This document shows positions 17,027 through 25,791 of a stretch of 64,000 nt of DNA, piece after piece. The stretch is from the NCBI RefSeq assembly GCF_013030945.1, contig NZ_JABBXF010000016.1:1-64000 (forward strand). Reading direction: 5' to 3'. Origin of the DNA: Streptomyces morookaense (GTDB lineage Bacteria; Actinomycetota; Actinomycetes; Streptomycetales; Streptomycetaceae). How positions within the stretch are numbered: position 1 is the first letter of the stretch; each line of letters starts with the position of its first letter. Both the position numbers and the translations under genes were made by a program. The notes under the pieces are model-generated. The model made no database searches and was not told the origin of the DNA. It saw nothing but the letters and a program-made list of their open reading frames with translations.

Positions 17027-17055
17027 CCGGCCCGCCCCGTTCCGCGGCGGGCCGG
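17027..17055. terminator. Hairpin terminator between convergent genes
   Basis: A perfect 10-bp stem (CCGGCCCGCC with GGCGGGCCGG) and 9-base loop, placed between the SDR stop and the end of the leftward cyclase gene. It probably serves both directions. Confidence 0.7.
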
Positions 17056-17062
17056 AGCCGCG

Positions 17063-17920
17063 TCACCGTGCGCGGGGGACCCAGGCAACGGCCCGGCCGG
17101 GTGCGCCTGTTGCCCCTTCCAGCTTGACGGGGAGGAAACAGAACCAGGCGCCGCGCGGGGGCAGGGAGTCCAGGCGGGCGAGCCCCTCGACGAAGACCGC
17201 GCCGGCCCCGAGGCCCGTCACGTGCACGTCGACGGGCAGCTTTCCCTGCACGGGGGCGATGCTGGGGGCGTCGCTGCCCGCGCAGCGGACACCGCGGTCC
17301 AGGAGCAGCCGGATCGCGCCGACGTCCGGTGCGGGCCACGCGTCGCCGCGTCCGGTGACGATGACGTCGTGCGCGTACGCCTGCCCGGCCCGGCCGCGGC
17401 GGTAGCGGGAGTCCCACCCGGAGCGGAACAACACCACGTCGCCCGGGGCGAGTTCGCCGTGTTCGTCCTCCCAGGCGGTGATATGACGGGCCGTCACCAG
17501 CGGGCTGACGGCCGGCTCCCCGGCCGAGCCCGTCAGCGCGGAGACGTCGACGACGGCCGCGGGTCCGGTGAGCTGGGACAGCGGGACCCGGTCCGCCGAG
17601 ACGCCGCCCCACTCCCCCGCGTTCGGCAGGCCGGAGTCCTCGTGCGGGATGAAGTGGGTGGGTGCGTCGAAGTGCGTTCCGGTGTGTTCGTCGATGGCGA
17701 GCCAGCGGGTCGCGTACGGGCCCTCCCTGCTGTACAGCGGAGCCGGGGCGACGTCCTGCCGGTTCTCGTACCAGTTCCACACCTTCGCCTGATAGGGCTG
17801 ATGCGTGGGCCAGTAGCAGGGCAGGTCCTCGGCCACCAGCACGGAGAGGTCGACGATCTCGTACCCTCCGGCCCATGGCGGCGACGCCTTCGGGCCGTTC
17901 TCCGGGGATCCGTCAGCCAT
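17063..17920 (-). CDS. Cyclase-family metal-dependent hydrolase
   Basis: A 285-residue protein of the kynurenine-formamidase/cyclase family. The signature metal-binding motif appears as HTGTHFDAPTHF, and a second conserved block reads GDVVLFRSGWDSRY and GSDAPSIAP. Members hydrolyse amides, esters or lactones using zinc or manganese. The chosen ATG has GAGGAGG 11 bases upstream and overlaps the stop of the LuxR regulator gene by a few bases, so the two are co-transcribed and probably coupled; an in-frame ATG at 17953 is possible but lies inside the upstream gene. It could open a lactone in the nearby acid pathway, which is inference. Confidence 0.85.
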   Translation of the reverse strand: MADGSPENGPKASPPWAGGYEIVDLSVLVAEDLPCYWPTHQPYQAKVWNWYENRQDVAPAPLYSREGPYATRWLAIDEHTGTHFDAPTHFIPHEDSGLPNAGEWGGVSADRVPLSQLTGPAAVVDVSALTGSAGEPAVSPLVTARHITAWEDEHGELAPGDVVLFRSGWDSRYRRGRAGQAYAHDVIVTGRGDAWPAPDVGAIRLLLDRGVRCAGSDAPSIAPVQGKLPVDVHVTGLGAGAVFVEGLARLDSLPPRGAWFCFLPVKLEGATGAPGRAVAWVPRAR

Positions 17921-18608
17921 GCGACGAAACACCTCCTCGATCTCCCATGACACCCAGCAGGAAAGCCTTGTTGACGGCCTGGATACGCGATCTCACGCCG
18001 AGCTTCGTGTAGATGTTGGTCAGATGCCGCTTCACCGTTCCCTCGGCGATGAAAAGCGTTCCGCCGACCTCGCTGTTCGTCAGGCCTTTCGCCACGAGGC
18101 GGAGCACTTCCACCTCGCGCCGGGACAGCAGCCGGCCGGATTCGCCGAGGCCCCGCATCATGTCCCGGGGGATCGACATGACGACCCGGTCGCCGCTGTT
18201 CACCACCATCCGTACGGCGGAACGGAGTTCGTCACGGTCGCCGTCGGGCACCAGAAAGGCGCGTACCCCGAGCCGCACCAGTCTGCGCAGCAGGCCGGGG
18301 TCGTCGCGTCTGGCCAGCAGGACCATGGTTCTGGTGCGCGGGGCCAGCGCGGCGATGCGTGCGATCAGGGTTTCCAGGGGCGGGCCGGGAATGCCGCAGT
18401 CGATGAGCACGACGTCCGGCTGCTCGCGTTCCGCCGTCTCGATGCAGCGGTCGCCGTCGCCGGCCTGCCCCACGACGGAGAAATCGGCATCCGCATTCAG
18501 CAGCGCCGTGATTCCCTGCCGGTACAGGGAGTTGGGGTGGGCCAGGACGATGCTGATGCGTTCTTGATTCTCTGAAACGGGACGCCCCCATCGTTCGACG
18601 ACGTACAC
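17913..18608 (-). CDS. NarL/LuxR-type regulator with degenerate receiver domain
   Basis: A 231-residue protein. The N-terminal half has the receiver fold (ISIVLAHPNSLYRQGITALL, PDVVLIDCGIPG, RTRTMVLLARRDDPG, VRAFLVPDG) and the C-terminal half a LuxR helix-turn-helix (SRREVEVLRLVAKGLTNSEV, GTVKRHLTNIYTKLGVRSR). The aspartate in LID is present, but the acidic pair at the start is replaced by AHP, and the conserved lysine is a proline in LVPDG. Phosphorylation control is therefore doubtful and a ligand or no signal may be used. It is the first gene of a leftward pair with the cyclase-family gene. No histidine kinase gene is adjacent. Confidence 0.9.
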   Translation of the reverse strand: MYVVERWGRPVSENQERISIVLAHPNSLYRQGITALLNADADFSVVGQAGDGDRCIETAEREQPDVVLIDCGIPGPPLETLIARIAALAPRTRTMVLLARRDDPGLLRRLVRLGVRAFLVPDGDRDELRSAVRMVVNSGDRVVMSIPRDMMRGLGESGRLLSRREVEVLRLVAKGLTNSEVGGTLFIAEGTVKRHLTNIYTKLGVRSRIQAVNKAFLLGVMGDRGGVSSHG

Positions 18609-18698
18609 ATCCTCGCGCGGGCCTGCGCGGAGTCAAGGCCAACGGCCCGCGGATCACGGGCACTTGAGGGCTGCGGCGGGGGGCCGTAGGGTCATTGG

Positions 18699-19955
18699 GT
18701 GATACACCTTCCAGGGCGCCGGCCCGCGCGTGCCTTCCGGACCGTGGCCGTCGGCGTCGGAACGGTCCTGGCCGCGAACAGCACCCCCACACCGCTGTAT
18801 GTCGCCTATCAGGAGCGGTGGGGGTTCTCCGCCACCACGCTCACCACCGTCTTCGCCGTCTACGCGGCCGGGGTCCTGGCGGCGCTCCTGCTCATCGGCG
18901 GGCTGTCGGACCGGATCGGCCGCCGCCCGGTCCTGCAGGGCAGTCTCTGCACGCTGATCGTGAGTTATGCGCTGTTCCTCGCCGCGGACGACGTGACGTG
19001 GCTCTACTGCGCCCGGGCGGTCCAGGGGCTGGCGACCGGGGTGTTCACCGGCGCGGCCGGCGCCGCCCTCGCCGACCTGCACCCCCGTGCCGACCACCGG
19101 ACCGCCGGGCTGGTGAACAGCGCCGCCATGCCGAGCGGCCTTGCCGTGGGCGCCGTGATCAGCGGCGCGCTGGCCCGGTGGGGGCCGGCACCACTGCGCT
19201 CGCCCTACCTCGTGCTCGCCGGCGTCACGCTCGTCGTGCTCGCGGCGATCATCGCCTGGGTCCCCGAGACGGTGGCCGCGCCCCGGCTGCAGTGGTCGCA
19301 GGTGCTCCGTCTGCAGCCGCTGCGGGTGCCGCCCGAAACGCGTCGCGAGTTCCTCACCGCCTCCGTGGGGGTCTCGGTCGCCTGGGCGGTCGGCGGGCTG
19401 TATCTGGGGCTCGCGGGCAGCCTGGTCAAGGAGTTGCTCGACGGGTCGGACCCGTTCGTCACGGGCCTGGTGATCCTCAGCATGCAGGGCGTCGCCGGCG
19501 CCGCCCAGCTGACCTGGGCCCTGCGCCGGGGCGCCGTCGCGGACCGGGTCGCGTCGGCGCTCGGCTGCACCGCGCTGTTCCTCGGCGTCCTGGCCGTCGC
19601 CGGCGCCCTGTTCACGGGCAGCCCGCCCCTGTTCTTCGCCGGGTCGGCGGTGACCGGCACCGGATTCGGCCTCGCGTTCATGGGCAGCAGCCGCCGCATC
19701 ACCCACGCCGCTCCGCCCGCGCGCCGCGGGGAGACCCTCGCCGCCTTCTTCACCGTCGCCTACCTGGCGTTCTCCGTTCCTTCCGTGCTGGCGGGCCTGC
19801 TCAGCACCCGGTTCGGGCTGGTGCACACGTTCTACGCCTTCGCGGCGGTCACGGCACTGCTGTCCGCCGCGACCGTGGTCCGTTCCCTGCGGCCCGACGC
19901 GGAGCGAGTTCGCAGTACGCCGGGAAGGTGCCGTCAGCTCGACAGGCGGCGGTAG
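18699..19955 (+). CDS. MFS transporter
   Basis: A 418-residue integral membrane protein with about 12 hydrophobic segments. The loop between helices 2 and 3 carries the MFS signature GGLSDRIGRRPVLQGS. The N terminus, FRTVAVGVGTVLAANSTPTP, begins the first helix, and ARAVQGLATGVFTGAAGAAL is a drug-efflux-like motif in helix 4/5. It moves a small molecule with the proton gradient; the substrate is unknown. The GTG start lies 90 bases from the divergent LuxR regulator, which could control both directions. It converges with the HTH regulator that ends at 20002. Confidence 0.88.
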   Translation: MIHLPGRRPARAFRTVAVGVGTVLAANSTPTPLYVAYQERWGFSATTLTTVFAVYAAGVLAALLLIGGLSDRIGRRPVLQGSLCTLIVSYALFLAADDVTWLYCARAVQGLATGVFTGAAGAALADLHPRADHRTAGLVNSAAMPSGLAVGAVISGALARWGPAPLRSPYLVLAGVTLVVLAAIIAWVPETVAAPRLQWSQVLRLQPLRVPPETRREFLTASVGVSVAWAVGGLYLGLAGSLVKELLDGSDPFVTGLVILSMQGVAGAAQLTWALRRGAVADRVASALGCTALFLGVLAVAGALFTGSPPLFFAGSAVTGTGFGLAFMGSSRRITHAAPPARRGETLAAFFTVAYLAFSVPSVLAGLLSTRFGLVHTFYAFAAVTALLSAATVVRSLRPDAERVRSTPGRCRQLDRRR

Positions 19956-20001
19956 TCGGCACGGCCGTGCGGGGTGCGCGGCGGCAGCGCCGGGCCACCC
20001 G

Positions 20002-20979
20002 TCAGAGCAGCCCCGCCCGGGCCGCCTGGATGCCGGCCTGGAAGCGGGTGCGGGCGCCCAGCGAGTCCATCACCTCGCGCACCCGGCGCTGGACGGTGCG
20101 CGGCGAGACGCCGAGCAGGCGGGCGATGCTGTCGTCGGTGTATCCCGCGCAGAGCAGCGTGAGCAGTTCCGCCCGGCGGTCACCGTCCGCCGGGGCCCGG
20201 GTGTCCGGGACCCGTACGGAGCGGTTCCAGTACGCCTCGAACGTGCCGGTCAGCGCGTCCAGCAGCGACGAGGTGCGCACCAGCATGGCGCCGTGCAGCT
20301 CGGAGCCGGTGCACAGGGGCAGCATCGCCCACCGGTCGTCGACCACGGCCAGTTTGCAGGGGAGTTCGGGCAGCACCCGGGCCTGCTCCCCCGCCGCGAC
20401 GCACGCTCGGATCTCGGCGAGCCGGCCGGGGGCGCCGACCGAACCGGCCTCGTACACCACGCGGATCTGCACGTCCCGCCCCAGCAGGGCGCGTTCGAGG
20501 CCGGGGTCGGAGCGGACGATGTGCGGGGGCTTGTCGAAGAGCAGCACCCGGCGGCGGGCGCCGGCCAGCATCGACCGCCAGTGCTGCGCGATGGCGGCGG
20601 TGCCGGTGAGGACCTCGACCAGGTCGGTGGCGCACGGGCGGCGGGCCGAGCGGTAGGTGCGCATCAGCTCCGCGATGCGGCCGCGGGTGCGGCACAGTTC
20701 CTCCTCGCGGCGCAGCAGCAGTGCCTCGACGGCGAGGTCGGGGGCGGCCGCCGACCAGCGGGCGGGGTCGCCGTCCCGGCGGTGGAGGAGCCCGCGGGCG
20801 GCGAGCAACTGCAGCAGCCGCGCGGCCCGTTCGGCGGTGGTGCCGAGTTCGTCCGCGAGCGATGCGGCCGTGCAGGACGGCACCGCAAGTGCGCAGAGGT
20901 AGGCGGCCTCCTCGGGCTCCGGCAGGCCGAGGGCTTCGAGAAATCCGGCGGAGGCCGCGCGGGACTCGTGAGGAACCAC
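20002..20979 (-). CDS. TrmB-like/LuxR-type transcriptional regulator
   Basis: A 325-residue protein. The N-terminal region (EALGLPEPEEAAYLCALAVP, AASLADELGTTAERAARLLQ) is a TrmB-like winged helix. A middle segment, VLLFDKPPHIVRSDPGLERA and CKLAVVDDRWAMLPL, resembles the phospholipase-D-like effector part of such regulators. The C terminus is a LuxR helix-turn-helix (RRAELLTLLCAGYTDDSIAR, VSPRTVQRRVREVMDSLGAR). This architecture is common in Streptomyces, where signals are mostly unknown. It starts with GTG and diverges from the glutamic peptidase gene by 142 bases. Confidence 0.88.
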   Translation of the reverse strand: MVPHESRAASAGFLEALGLPEPEEAAYLCALAVPSCTAASLADELGTTAERAARLLQLLAARGLLHRRDGDPARWSAAAPDLAVEALLLRREEELCRTRGRIAELMRTYRSARRPCATDLVEVLTGTAAIAQHWRSMLAGARRRVLLFDKPPHIVRSDPGLERALLGRDVQIRVVYEAGSVGAPGRLAEIRACVAAGEQARVLPELPCKLAVVDDRWAMLPLCTGSELHGAMLVRTSSLLDALTGTFEAYWNRSVRVPDTRAPADGDRRAELLTLLCAGYTDDSIARLLGVSPRTVQRRVREVMDSLGARTRFQAGIQAARAGLL

Positions 20980-21121
20980 CCAAACATCATGTCATGTTCC
21001 CGCCATAACGGAATCCGGCCGGACCGCGCCGCTTGAGGAGCCGCACGGCCGCCCGCACCATGAGCCCCGGTCGGCCGACCGCCCCCACCGGTATGTCAAC
21101 ACCCCCCAAGGAGCGTGCCTC

Positions 21122-21892
21122 ATGGGCATATCCCCGGGCACCGTGCGCATCATCGGCAGATCCCGCGCCGGCGGCCCCCACGCGGCCAGGGCCGCGGCGG
21201 CAGCACTGCTGCTGGCCGCGGCCCTGGTCCCGGCGGGCACGGCCGGCGCGTCGGCCGCGGCCTTCGGCCCCCACAACCTCCGGCTGCGGGACAGCAACTG
21301 GGGCGGCTACGTCGCCCAGGGCTCGTTCTCCACGATCACCGGCTCGTGGACCGAGCCCCACGCGACCTGCACCTCGGCCAACGACCTCTTCGCCCCCTGG
21401 GTCGGCATCGACGGCTACGGCTCGCAGTCGGTGGAACAGGCCGGGGTGCAGACCGACTGCTCCAGCGGCTCGCCCGTGCTCTCGGCCTGGTACGAGATGT
21501 ACCCGTCCCCGCCCGTGTACTGGAACGACCCGGTCTCGGAAGGCGATTCCATCACCGCGACGGTGGTCTCCAACGGGGGCGGCAGCTACACGCTCACCCT
21601 CAGCGACACCACGAAGGGTTGGTCCGAGCACGTCGACCAGTCCATCGACGGGCAGAACGCGAGCGCCGAGGCCGTCATCGAGTCGCCGACGCAGAGCTAT
21701 CCGGCCTTCGCCCGGCTGGACTTCTCCGGTATCACGGTGGACGGGAAGCCGTTCGACTCCGTCCGGCCGCAGGCGCTGGTCAGCGGGGGGTACGTGCCGG
21801 GGCCCCTGCAGGGCGGCGCGTTCGGCATGTCGCCTGGCGGCGGGTCGCGCACCGCGGCCCCTGTGGGGCGGCCGGGGAGCATCCGCTACTGA
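21122..21892 (+). CDS. Secreted G1-family (eqolisin-like) glutamic peptidase
   Basis: A 256-residue exported protein. The signal peptide covers about residues 18-46 (ARAAAAALLLAAALVPAGTA, cleavage near ASAAA). The mature part shows the peptidase G1 pattern: SNWGGYVAQG, GSWTEPHATC, FAPWVGIDGYGSQSVEQAGV and SAEAVIESPTQS. In the family the catalytic pair is a glutamine and a glutamate; here these are probably the Q of VEQAGV and the E of VIESPT. Such enzymes work outside the cell at acid pH. AAGGAG precedes the ATG. The downstream hairpin repeat ends the transcript. Confidence 0.83.
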   Translation: MGISPGTVRIIGRSRAGGPHAARAAAAALLLAAALVPAGTAGASAAAFGPHNLRLRDSNWGGYVAQGSFSTITGSWTEPHATCTSANDLFAPWVGIDGYGSQSVEQAGVQTDCSSGSPVLSAWYEMYPSPPVYWNDPVSEGDSITATVVSNGGGSYTLTLSDTTKGWSEHVDQSIDGQNASAEAVIESPTQSYPAFARLDFSGITVDGKPFDSVRPQALVSGGYVPGPLQGGAFGMSPGGGSRTAAPVGRPGSIRY

Positions 21893-21897
21893 TCGAC

Positions 21898-21956
21898 TGC
21901 GGGTTCGTCGTGGCTGATCGCGCAGTTCCCCGCGCCCCTTCGGGCGCGGGGAAACG
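21898..21956. terminator. Streptomyces interspersed repeat with hairpin terminator
   Basis: A perfect 10-bp stem (21928-21937 with 21942-21951, CCCCGCGCCC and GGGCGCGGGG, CTTC loop) lies in a segment that also contains the stretch GCGCAGTTCCCCGCGCCCC. From memory this stretch occurs at many intergenic sites in Streptomyces genomes. It separates the convergent glutamic peptidase and efeB genes. Confidence 0.65.
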
Positions 21957-21959
21957 TCG

Positions 21960-23228
21960 TCAGCTCTCCAGCAGGCCCCGGCCCAGCCAGTCCTTGGAGT
22001 CCCGGACACCGGGCAGCGCGTAGAAGTAGCCGCCGCCGGTCGGCGAGATGTAGTCCACGAGCGGCTCGTCGATCAGGCGCTCCTGGGTGGCCTCGAACTG
22101 CCGCTTGACATCCTGCTGGTAGCAGCAGAACGCCAGGCCCATGTCGAGGTTGCCGACGTTGTCGACACCCCGGTCGTAGTTGTAACCGCGGCGCAGGATG
22201 CGGGAGTCGTCCGTGTCGTGCGTGCGCGGATTGGCCTTGCGGATGTGGGCGGTGAGCGGTATCGCCTCGCCCTTCGGGTCCTTGGCGTAGTTGGGGCTGT
22301 CGGTCTCCTTGGCCCCGTCCAGCGGCGCCCCGGTGTCCTTGCGGCGGCCGAACATCTTCTCCTGCTCGGTGAGCGAGACCCGGTCCCAGAACTCGACGAG
22401 CATGCGGATGATGCGGATCACCTGGTAGCTGCCGCCGACGGCCCAGGACGGCTCGCCGAGCTGGTCCGTCACCCACACCAGCCGCTGCATCTCGCGCGCG
22501 GACCCGGTGTCGGGGTTGACGATGCCGTCCTTGAAGCCGAGCAGGTTGCGCTGCGCGCCCGTCGGGCGGGGCGCGTTCTGGAAGCCGTCGATGCGCCACT
22601 TGATCTGCATGGCGCCGCGGGTGTGCCGGGCGATGTCGCGCAGGGCGTGCAGGACGGTGTCCTGGTTCTCGGCGCAGATCTGCAGCGAGAGGTCGCCGTG
22701 GCACTCGGCGGCCTGCAGGTTGTCGTTGGGGAACGTCCGCATCGGCGTGAGCTTGCGGGGCTTGGCCTTGGCGAGGCCGAAGCGGTCGTCGAAGAGGGAC
22801 GCGCCCACGCCGAGGGTGACGGTGAGCCGGTCGGCGGGGACCGTCGGGCCGAGGATGCCGTTGTCCGAGGGCGGTGCGCCGACCCCAAGGTCGACGGGGG
22901 CGCCGCCCGCGGTCAGGAAGCGGGCCCGCTCGGTGATCGTGCGGAACAGGTCGGCGAGTTCCTTGCGGTTCTCGGCGATCACGTTGAGCGAGAGGAAGGC
23001 CGCGGCGGCCGGCTGCGGCGTGAGGATGCCCGCCTGGTGGGCGCCGTGGAAGTCGACCTTCCCCGCGTCCTCGGTGTCGGCGGCCTCCGCCCGGCCCGCG
23101 CCGGCCTGGCCGAGCGCGAAGCCGCCGCCGGCGAGGACGGCACCGGCCGCGCCCGCCCCGAGTGCCGTCTTGACGAAACCGCGGCGGCCGGCGGAGAAGC
23201 CCATCGGGCAGGCGGATTCGGCGGTCAT
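21960..23228 (-). CDS. efeB: EfeB, Dyp-type heme peroxidase/deferrochelatase
   Basis: A 422-residue protein. A Tat signal is present ([20 protein letters not shown], followed by [12 protein letters not shown]), so it is exported folded. Dyp-peroxidase motifs include GFKDGIVNP (GxxDG with the distal aspartate), AHIRKANPR (proximal histidine) and RRGYNYDRG. In the Efe system, EfeB oxidises ferrous iron or takes iron from heme outside the membrane. The gene follows the EfeUO fusion by 39 bases in the same direction, forming a two-gene iron operon. The ATG has GAAGGGAAC upstream; an in-frame start at 23264 is less likely. Confidence 0.93.
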   Translation of the reverse strand: MTAESACPMGFSAGRRGFVKTALGAGAAGAVLAGGGFALGQAGAGRAEAADTEDAGKVDFHGAHQAGILTPQPAAAAFLSLNVIAENRKELADLFRTITERARFLTAGGAPVDLGVGAPPSDNGILGPTVPADRLTVTLGVGASLFDDRFGLAKAKPRKLTPMRTFPNDNLQAAECHGDLSLQICAENQDTVLHALRDIARHTRGAMQIKWRIDGFQNAPRPTGAQRNLLGFKDGIVNPDTGSAREMQRLVWVTDQLGEPSWAVGGSYQVIRIIRMLVEFWDRVSLTEQEKMFGRRKDTGAPLDGAKETDSPNYAKDPKGEAIPLTAHIRKANPRTHDTDDSRILRRGYNYDRGVDNVGNLDMGLAFCCYQQDVKRQFEATQERLIDEPLVDYISPTGGGYFYALPGVRDSKDWLGRGLLES

Positions 23229-23267
23229 GTTCTGGTTCCCTTCGGAGGGTTCGGCGTACGGCACGGG

Positions 23268-25334
23268 TCAGGCGGACTTGCGGATCTCGAGGAGATCGGG
23301 GATGGGGGCGAGGTCCTCGAGCAGCTGGCCCGTGGCGCCGTTCAGCCGGTCGCGGGTGGCCGTGTCGAGCTTGTCGACCGGGGTCCACGCGGAGTCGTGG
23401 TGTGCTGCGTCGAGCAGCTTCTGCTCACGGTCGATGTCACCGTTGACGGTGGTGAGCAGCTGCGGGCTGCGCGCGGCGATCAACGGCCGCAGGACGTCGA
23501 GGAGTTCCCGGGTGCCGGCGAGGTTGGCATCGGCGGTGGCCAGCATGGTGCCGCTGCCCTGGTCGGCTGCGCCGGTGAGCTCGAACTGGAGCGTGTTCTC
23601 CAGGATCTCGTGGGTGCGCAGCGGCAGGTCGGAGGGGTCGAAGTCCTGGGTGGGGAAGGCCTTCTGCAGGCCCTGGGCGTCCTGCTGCAGCTGCTGGGCC
23701 GGGCCGCGCAGGTCGTCGGCGGACTCGCCGTGCCACAGGCCGTACTCGACGCGGTGGAAGCCGGTGAAGTTCTTGTCGCGGACACCGTCGGGGAGGCCTG
23801 CGGTGCGGCCGTTGATCTTCTTGTCGAAGTCCTCGAAGGTGCCGTAGGCCGCGCCGAGGGAGGAGTAGGTGCGGTGCGCGGTGAGCCAGTCGGTGCGGGC
23901 GGCGTCGAGGTCGCCGTGCTGGATGTCGTCGCTGAGCTTGCCGGTCTGGTCCGTGAGCGTGGCCAGGCCCTTGGCGACGTAGTCCTTGTAGGCCTTGAGC
24001 GGGCCGGCCAGGTCCTCCTCGGAGACGGGCTTGACGGCCTTGACGTTGCCGCCGCCGCTGACGCGCACCGGTGCGGAGGTGACGGCCTTGCCGCCGGTGG
24101 GCACGCACCGCCAGGCGTATTCGCCGCCGCCGACGGTGGCGACGAGGTCGCGCGTGGTGCCGGGCGCCAGGCCCTCGATCTCGCCGTAGACGGAGTTGGT
24201 GGCGGGGTCGACGAGGTAGACCTCGGAGGCCTTGTCGCCGGTGTTGTGCATCTGGAAGGTCTGGCGGCCGGGCTGAGGGGCGGTGAAGCCCTTGCCGCAC
24301 TCCTTCTCGGAGACGGCGACGGTCTGGGCGCCGGCGGGCTTGGAGCCGCTGAAGGCGACGACGGCACCGGCGGCGACGGCGGGCACGGCGACGACGGCCG
24401 CGGGGACCAGCCACGCCGGGCGGCGGCGCGGCGCCTTCTCCGCGGCCTCGTCGGACGTCTTGTCCTGCACCGCCTCGGTCTTCGCCTCGGTCTTCGCCTC
24501 CGCACCGGCCTTGGCCGGACGGGTGCCGCGCACGCCCCGTACGAACAGCGTCATGACGACGGCGAGGTAGGCGACGTAGGCGACGACCTGCAGCCAGGTC
24601 ATGGAGGGGGTCAGGTTGAACACGCCCTGGACGAGCGTGCCGTACCAGGATCCGGCGTCGATGTTCTGGCTCAGGTCGAACGCGAACGCGGCCTTCCCGG
24701 GCAGGACGCCGCCCTCCTGGAGGTCGCGCAGTCCGTAGCCGAGGACACCGGCGGCGATGACGATGAGGACGACGCCGGTGGCGGTGAAGAACTTCGTGAG
24801 GTTGATCTTCAGGACCCGGCGGTACAGGCCCCAGCAGAGCCCGGCCGCGATGACGAGTCCGATACCGGCGCCGATCATCGGGCCCGCGGACTCGCCGGCG
24901 GCGCGTGCCGTCGTCCAGAGGAACAGGGCGGTCTCCAGGCCCTCGCGGCCCACGGCGAGGAACGAGGTGACGATCAGCATGCCGGTGCCCATGGCGAGGG
25001 CGCTGGTGACCTTCTCGCGGATCTCACCGGAGAGGTTGCGGGCGGAGCGCCGCATCCAGAAGACCATGGCGGTGACGAAGGCGACCGCGATGACGCTGAG
25101 CGTGCCGCCGAACGCCTCCTGGGCGGTGGCGGAGAGGCTGGCGGCGGTGAAGGTCAGCACCGCGCCGAAGCTCAGGGAGAGGGCTATCGCGCCCAGGACG
25201 CCCGTCCACACCTGCGGGAGGCGGGACTTGGCGCCGGCGCGGACGAGGGTGGCGACGAGGACGGAGACGATGAGTCCGGCTTCCAGCCCTTCTCTCAGAC
25301 CTATCAAGAAGCTCGGAAACGCGTCGTCCCACAT
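23268..25334 (-). CDS. efeUO: EfeU-EfeO fusion: FTR1 iron permease with cupredoxin and M75 domains
   Basis: A 688-residue protein combining two usually separate subunits. Residues 1-270 are an FTR1-type permease with two iron-binding REGLE motifs (14-18 and 130-134) and about seven membrane helices. A charged linker (about 271-305) leads to another hydrophobic span (about 307-329) that stands where EfeO would have its signal peptide. Residues 335-430 are cupredoxin-like, and 435-688 an M75/imelysin-like domain with the motif HRVEYGLWHG (HxxE at 527-530). It should import iron across the membrane with the iron-binding domain tethered outside. A probable iron box lies about 55 bases upstream of the ATG, so iron repression is expected. 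efeB follows. Confidence 0.92.
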   Translation of the reverse strand: MWDDAFPSFLIGLREGLEAGLIVSVLVATLVRAGAKSRLPQVWTGVLGAIALSLSFGAVLTFTAASLSATAQEAFGGTLSVIAVAFVTAMVFWMRRSARNLSGEIREKVTSALAMGTGMLIVTSFLAVGREGLETALFLWTTARAAGESAGPMIGAGIGLVIAAGLCWGLYRRVLKINLTKFFTATGVVLIVIAAGVLGYGLRDLQEGGVLPGKAAFAFDLSQNIDAGSWYGTLVQGVFNLTPSMTWLQVVAYVAYLAVVMTLFVRGVRGTRPAKAGAEAKTEAKTEAVQDKTSDEAAEKAPRRRPAWLVPAAVVAVPAVAAGAVVAFSGSKPAGAQTVAVSEKECGKGFTAPQPGRQTFQMHNTGDKASEVYLVDPATNSVYGEIEGLAPGTTRDLVATVGGGEYAWRCVPTGGKAVTSAPVRVSGGGNVKAVKPVSEEDLAGPLKAYKDYVAKGLATLTDQTGKLSDDIQHGDLDAARTDWLTAHRTYSSLGAAYGTFEDFDKKINGRTAGLPDGVRDKNFTGFHRVEYGLWHGESADDLRGPAQQLQQDAQGLQKAFPTQDFDPSDLPLRTHEILENTLQFELTGAADQGSGTMLATADANLAGTRELLDVLRPLIAARSPQLLTTVNGDIDREQKLLDAAHHDSAWTPVDKLDTATRDRLNGATGQLLEDLAPIPDLLEIRKSA

Positions 25335-25388
25335 GCTGTTCTCCCCGCCGCGGCGTCGGTAGTGCTGGTTAGCGAAGCCATACCTTAT

Positions 25389-25407
25389 TCAGGTAAGCCT
25401 TAGCTGT
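25389..25407 (-). promoter_or_regulatory. Putative iron box (DmdR/IdeR site) for efeUO-efeB
   Basis: Read on the minus strand, ACAGCTAAGGCTTACCTGA matches the DtxR-family consensus TTAGGTTAGGCTAACCTAA at 13 of 19 positions, including the AGGCT-ACCT core. It lies upstream of the iron operon, which supports the call. Confidence 0.65.
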
Positions 25408-25791
25408 CTACAGATCTGTAGTCGCATGATCATCTTCGCTGGAACCCACCCCTGACCGGCGGAAACGGCATAAACGGACACTGCCGGGCACCCGCAGCCG
25501 TGGACGCAGGGTACTGCACCGCTTCCGTTTTCCCTTTTCCGGATGGCTACTTACCGTGGGAAGTGCACCAAGGGACGGAGGAGGCGGAGCACCCCTCCCG
25601 TGACCGCTGTGGACGGTCGGCCGACCTCCCCGCTTTCCCTTTCCTTTAATGATCGATGGCAAGAATTTGCCGGGCGCGGCAGGGGAATTCGGGCGTTCCG
25701 CCTGAGTCGAACCCGGCCGCCGGCCGTATTCATGGATGAGCAGTGCCGGGCACTGCGGATCTGCCGCGCAGGAGCGCGCAGGGAGAAGGCC
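25408..25791. promoter_or_regulatory. Long leader/promoter region upstream of the first polymer synthetase
   Basis: These 384 bases separate the iron box from the first synthetase gene. No convincing coding frame is present. There are pyrimidine-rich stretches near 25520-25545 and 25620-25650 and a locally less GC-rich patch around 25645-25700. The GGGAGAAGG ribosome site is at the right end. No clear promoter hexamers were found. Confidence 0.4.

Noticed and set aside
22218..25403. Very long open frame opposite the efe operon
   Set aside because: It is the antisense shadow of efeB and efeUO; the minus-strand frames carry all recognisable motifs and proper starts.
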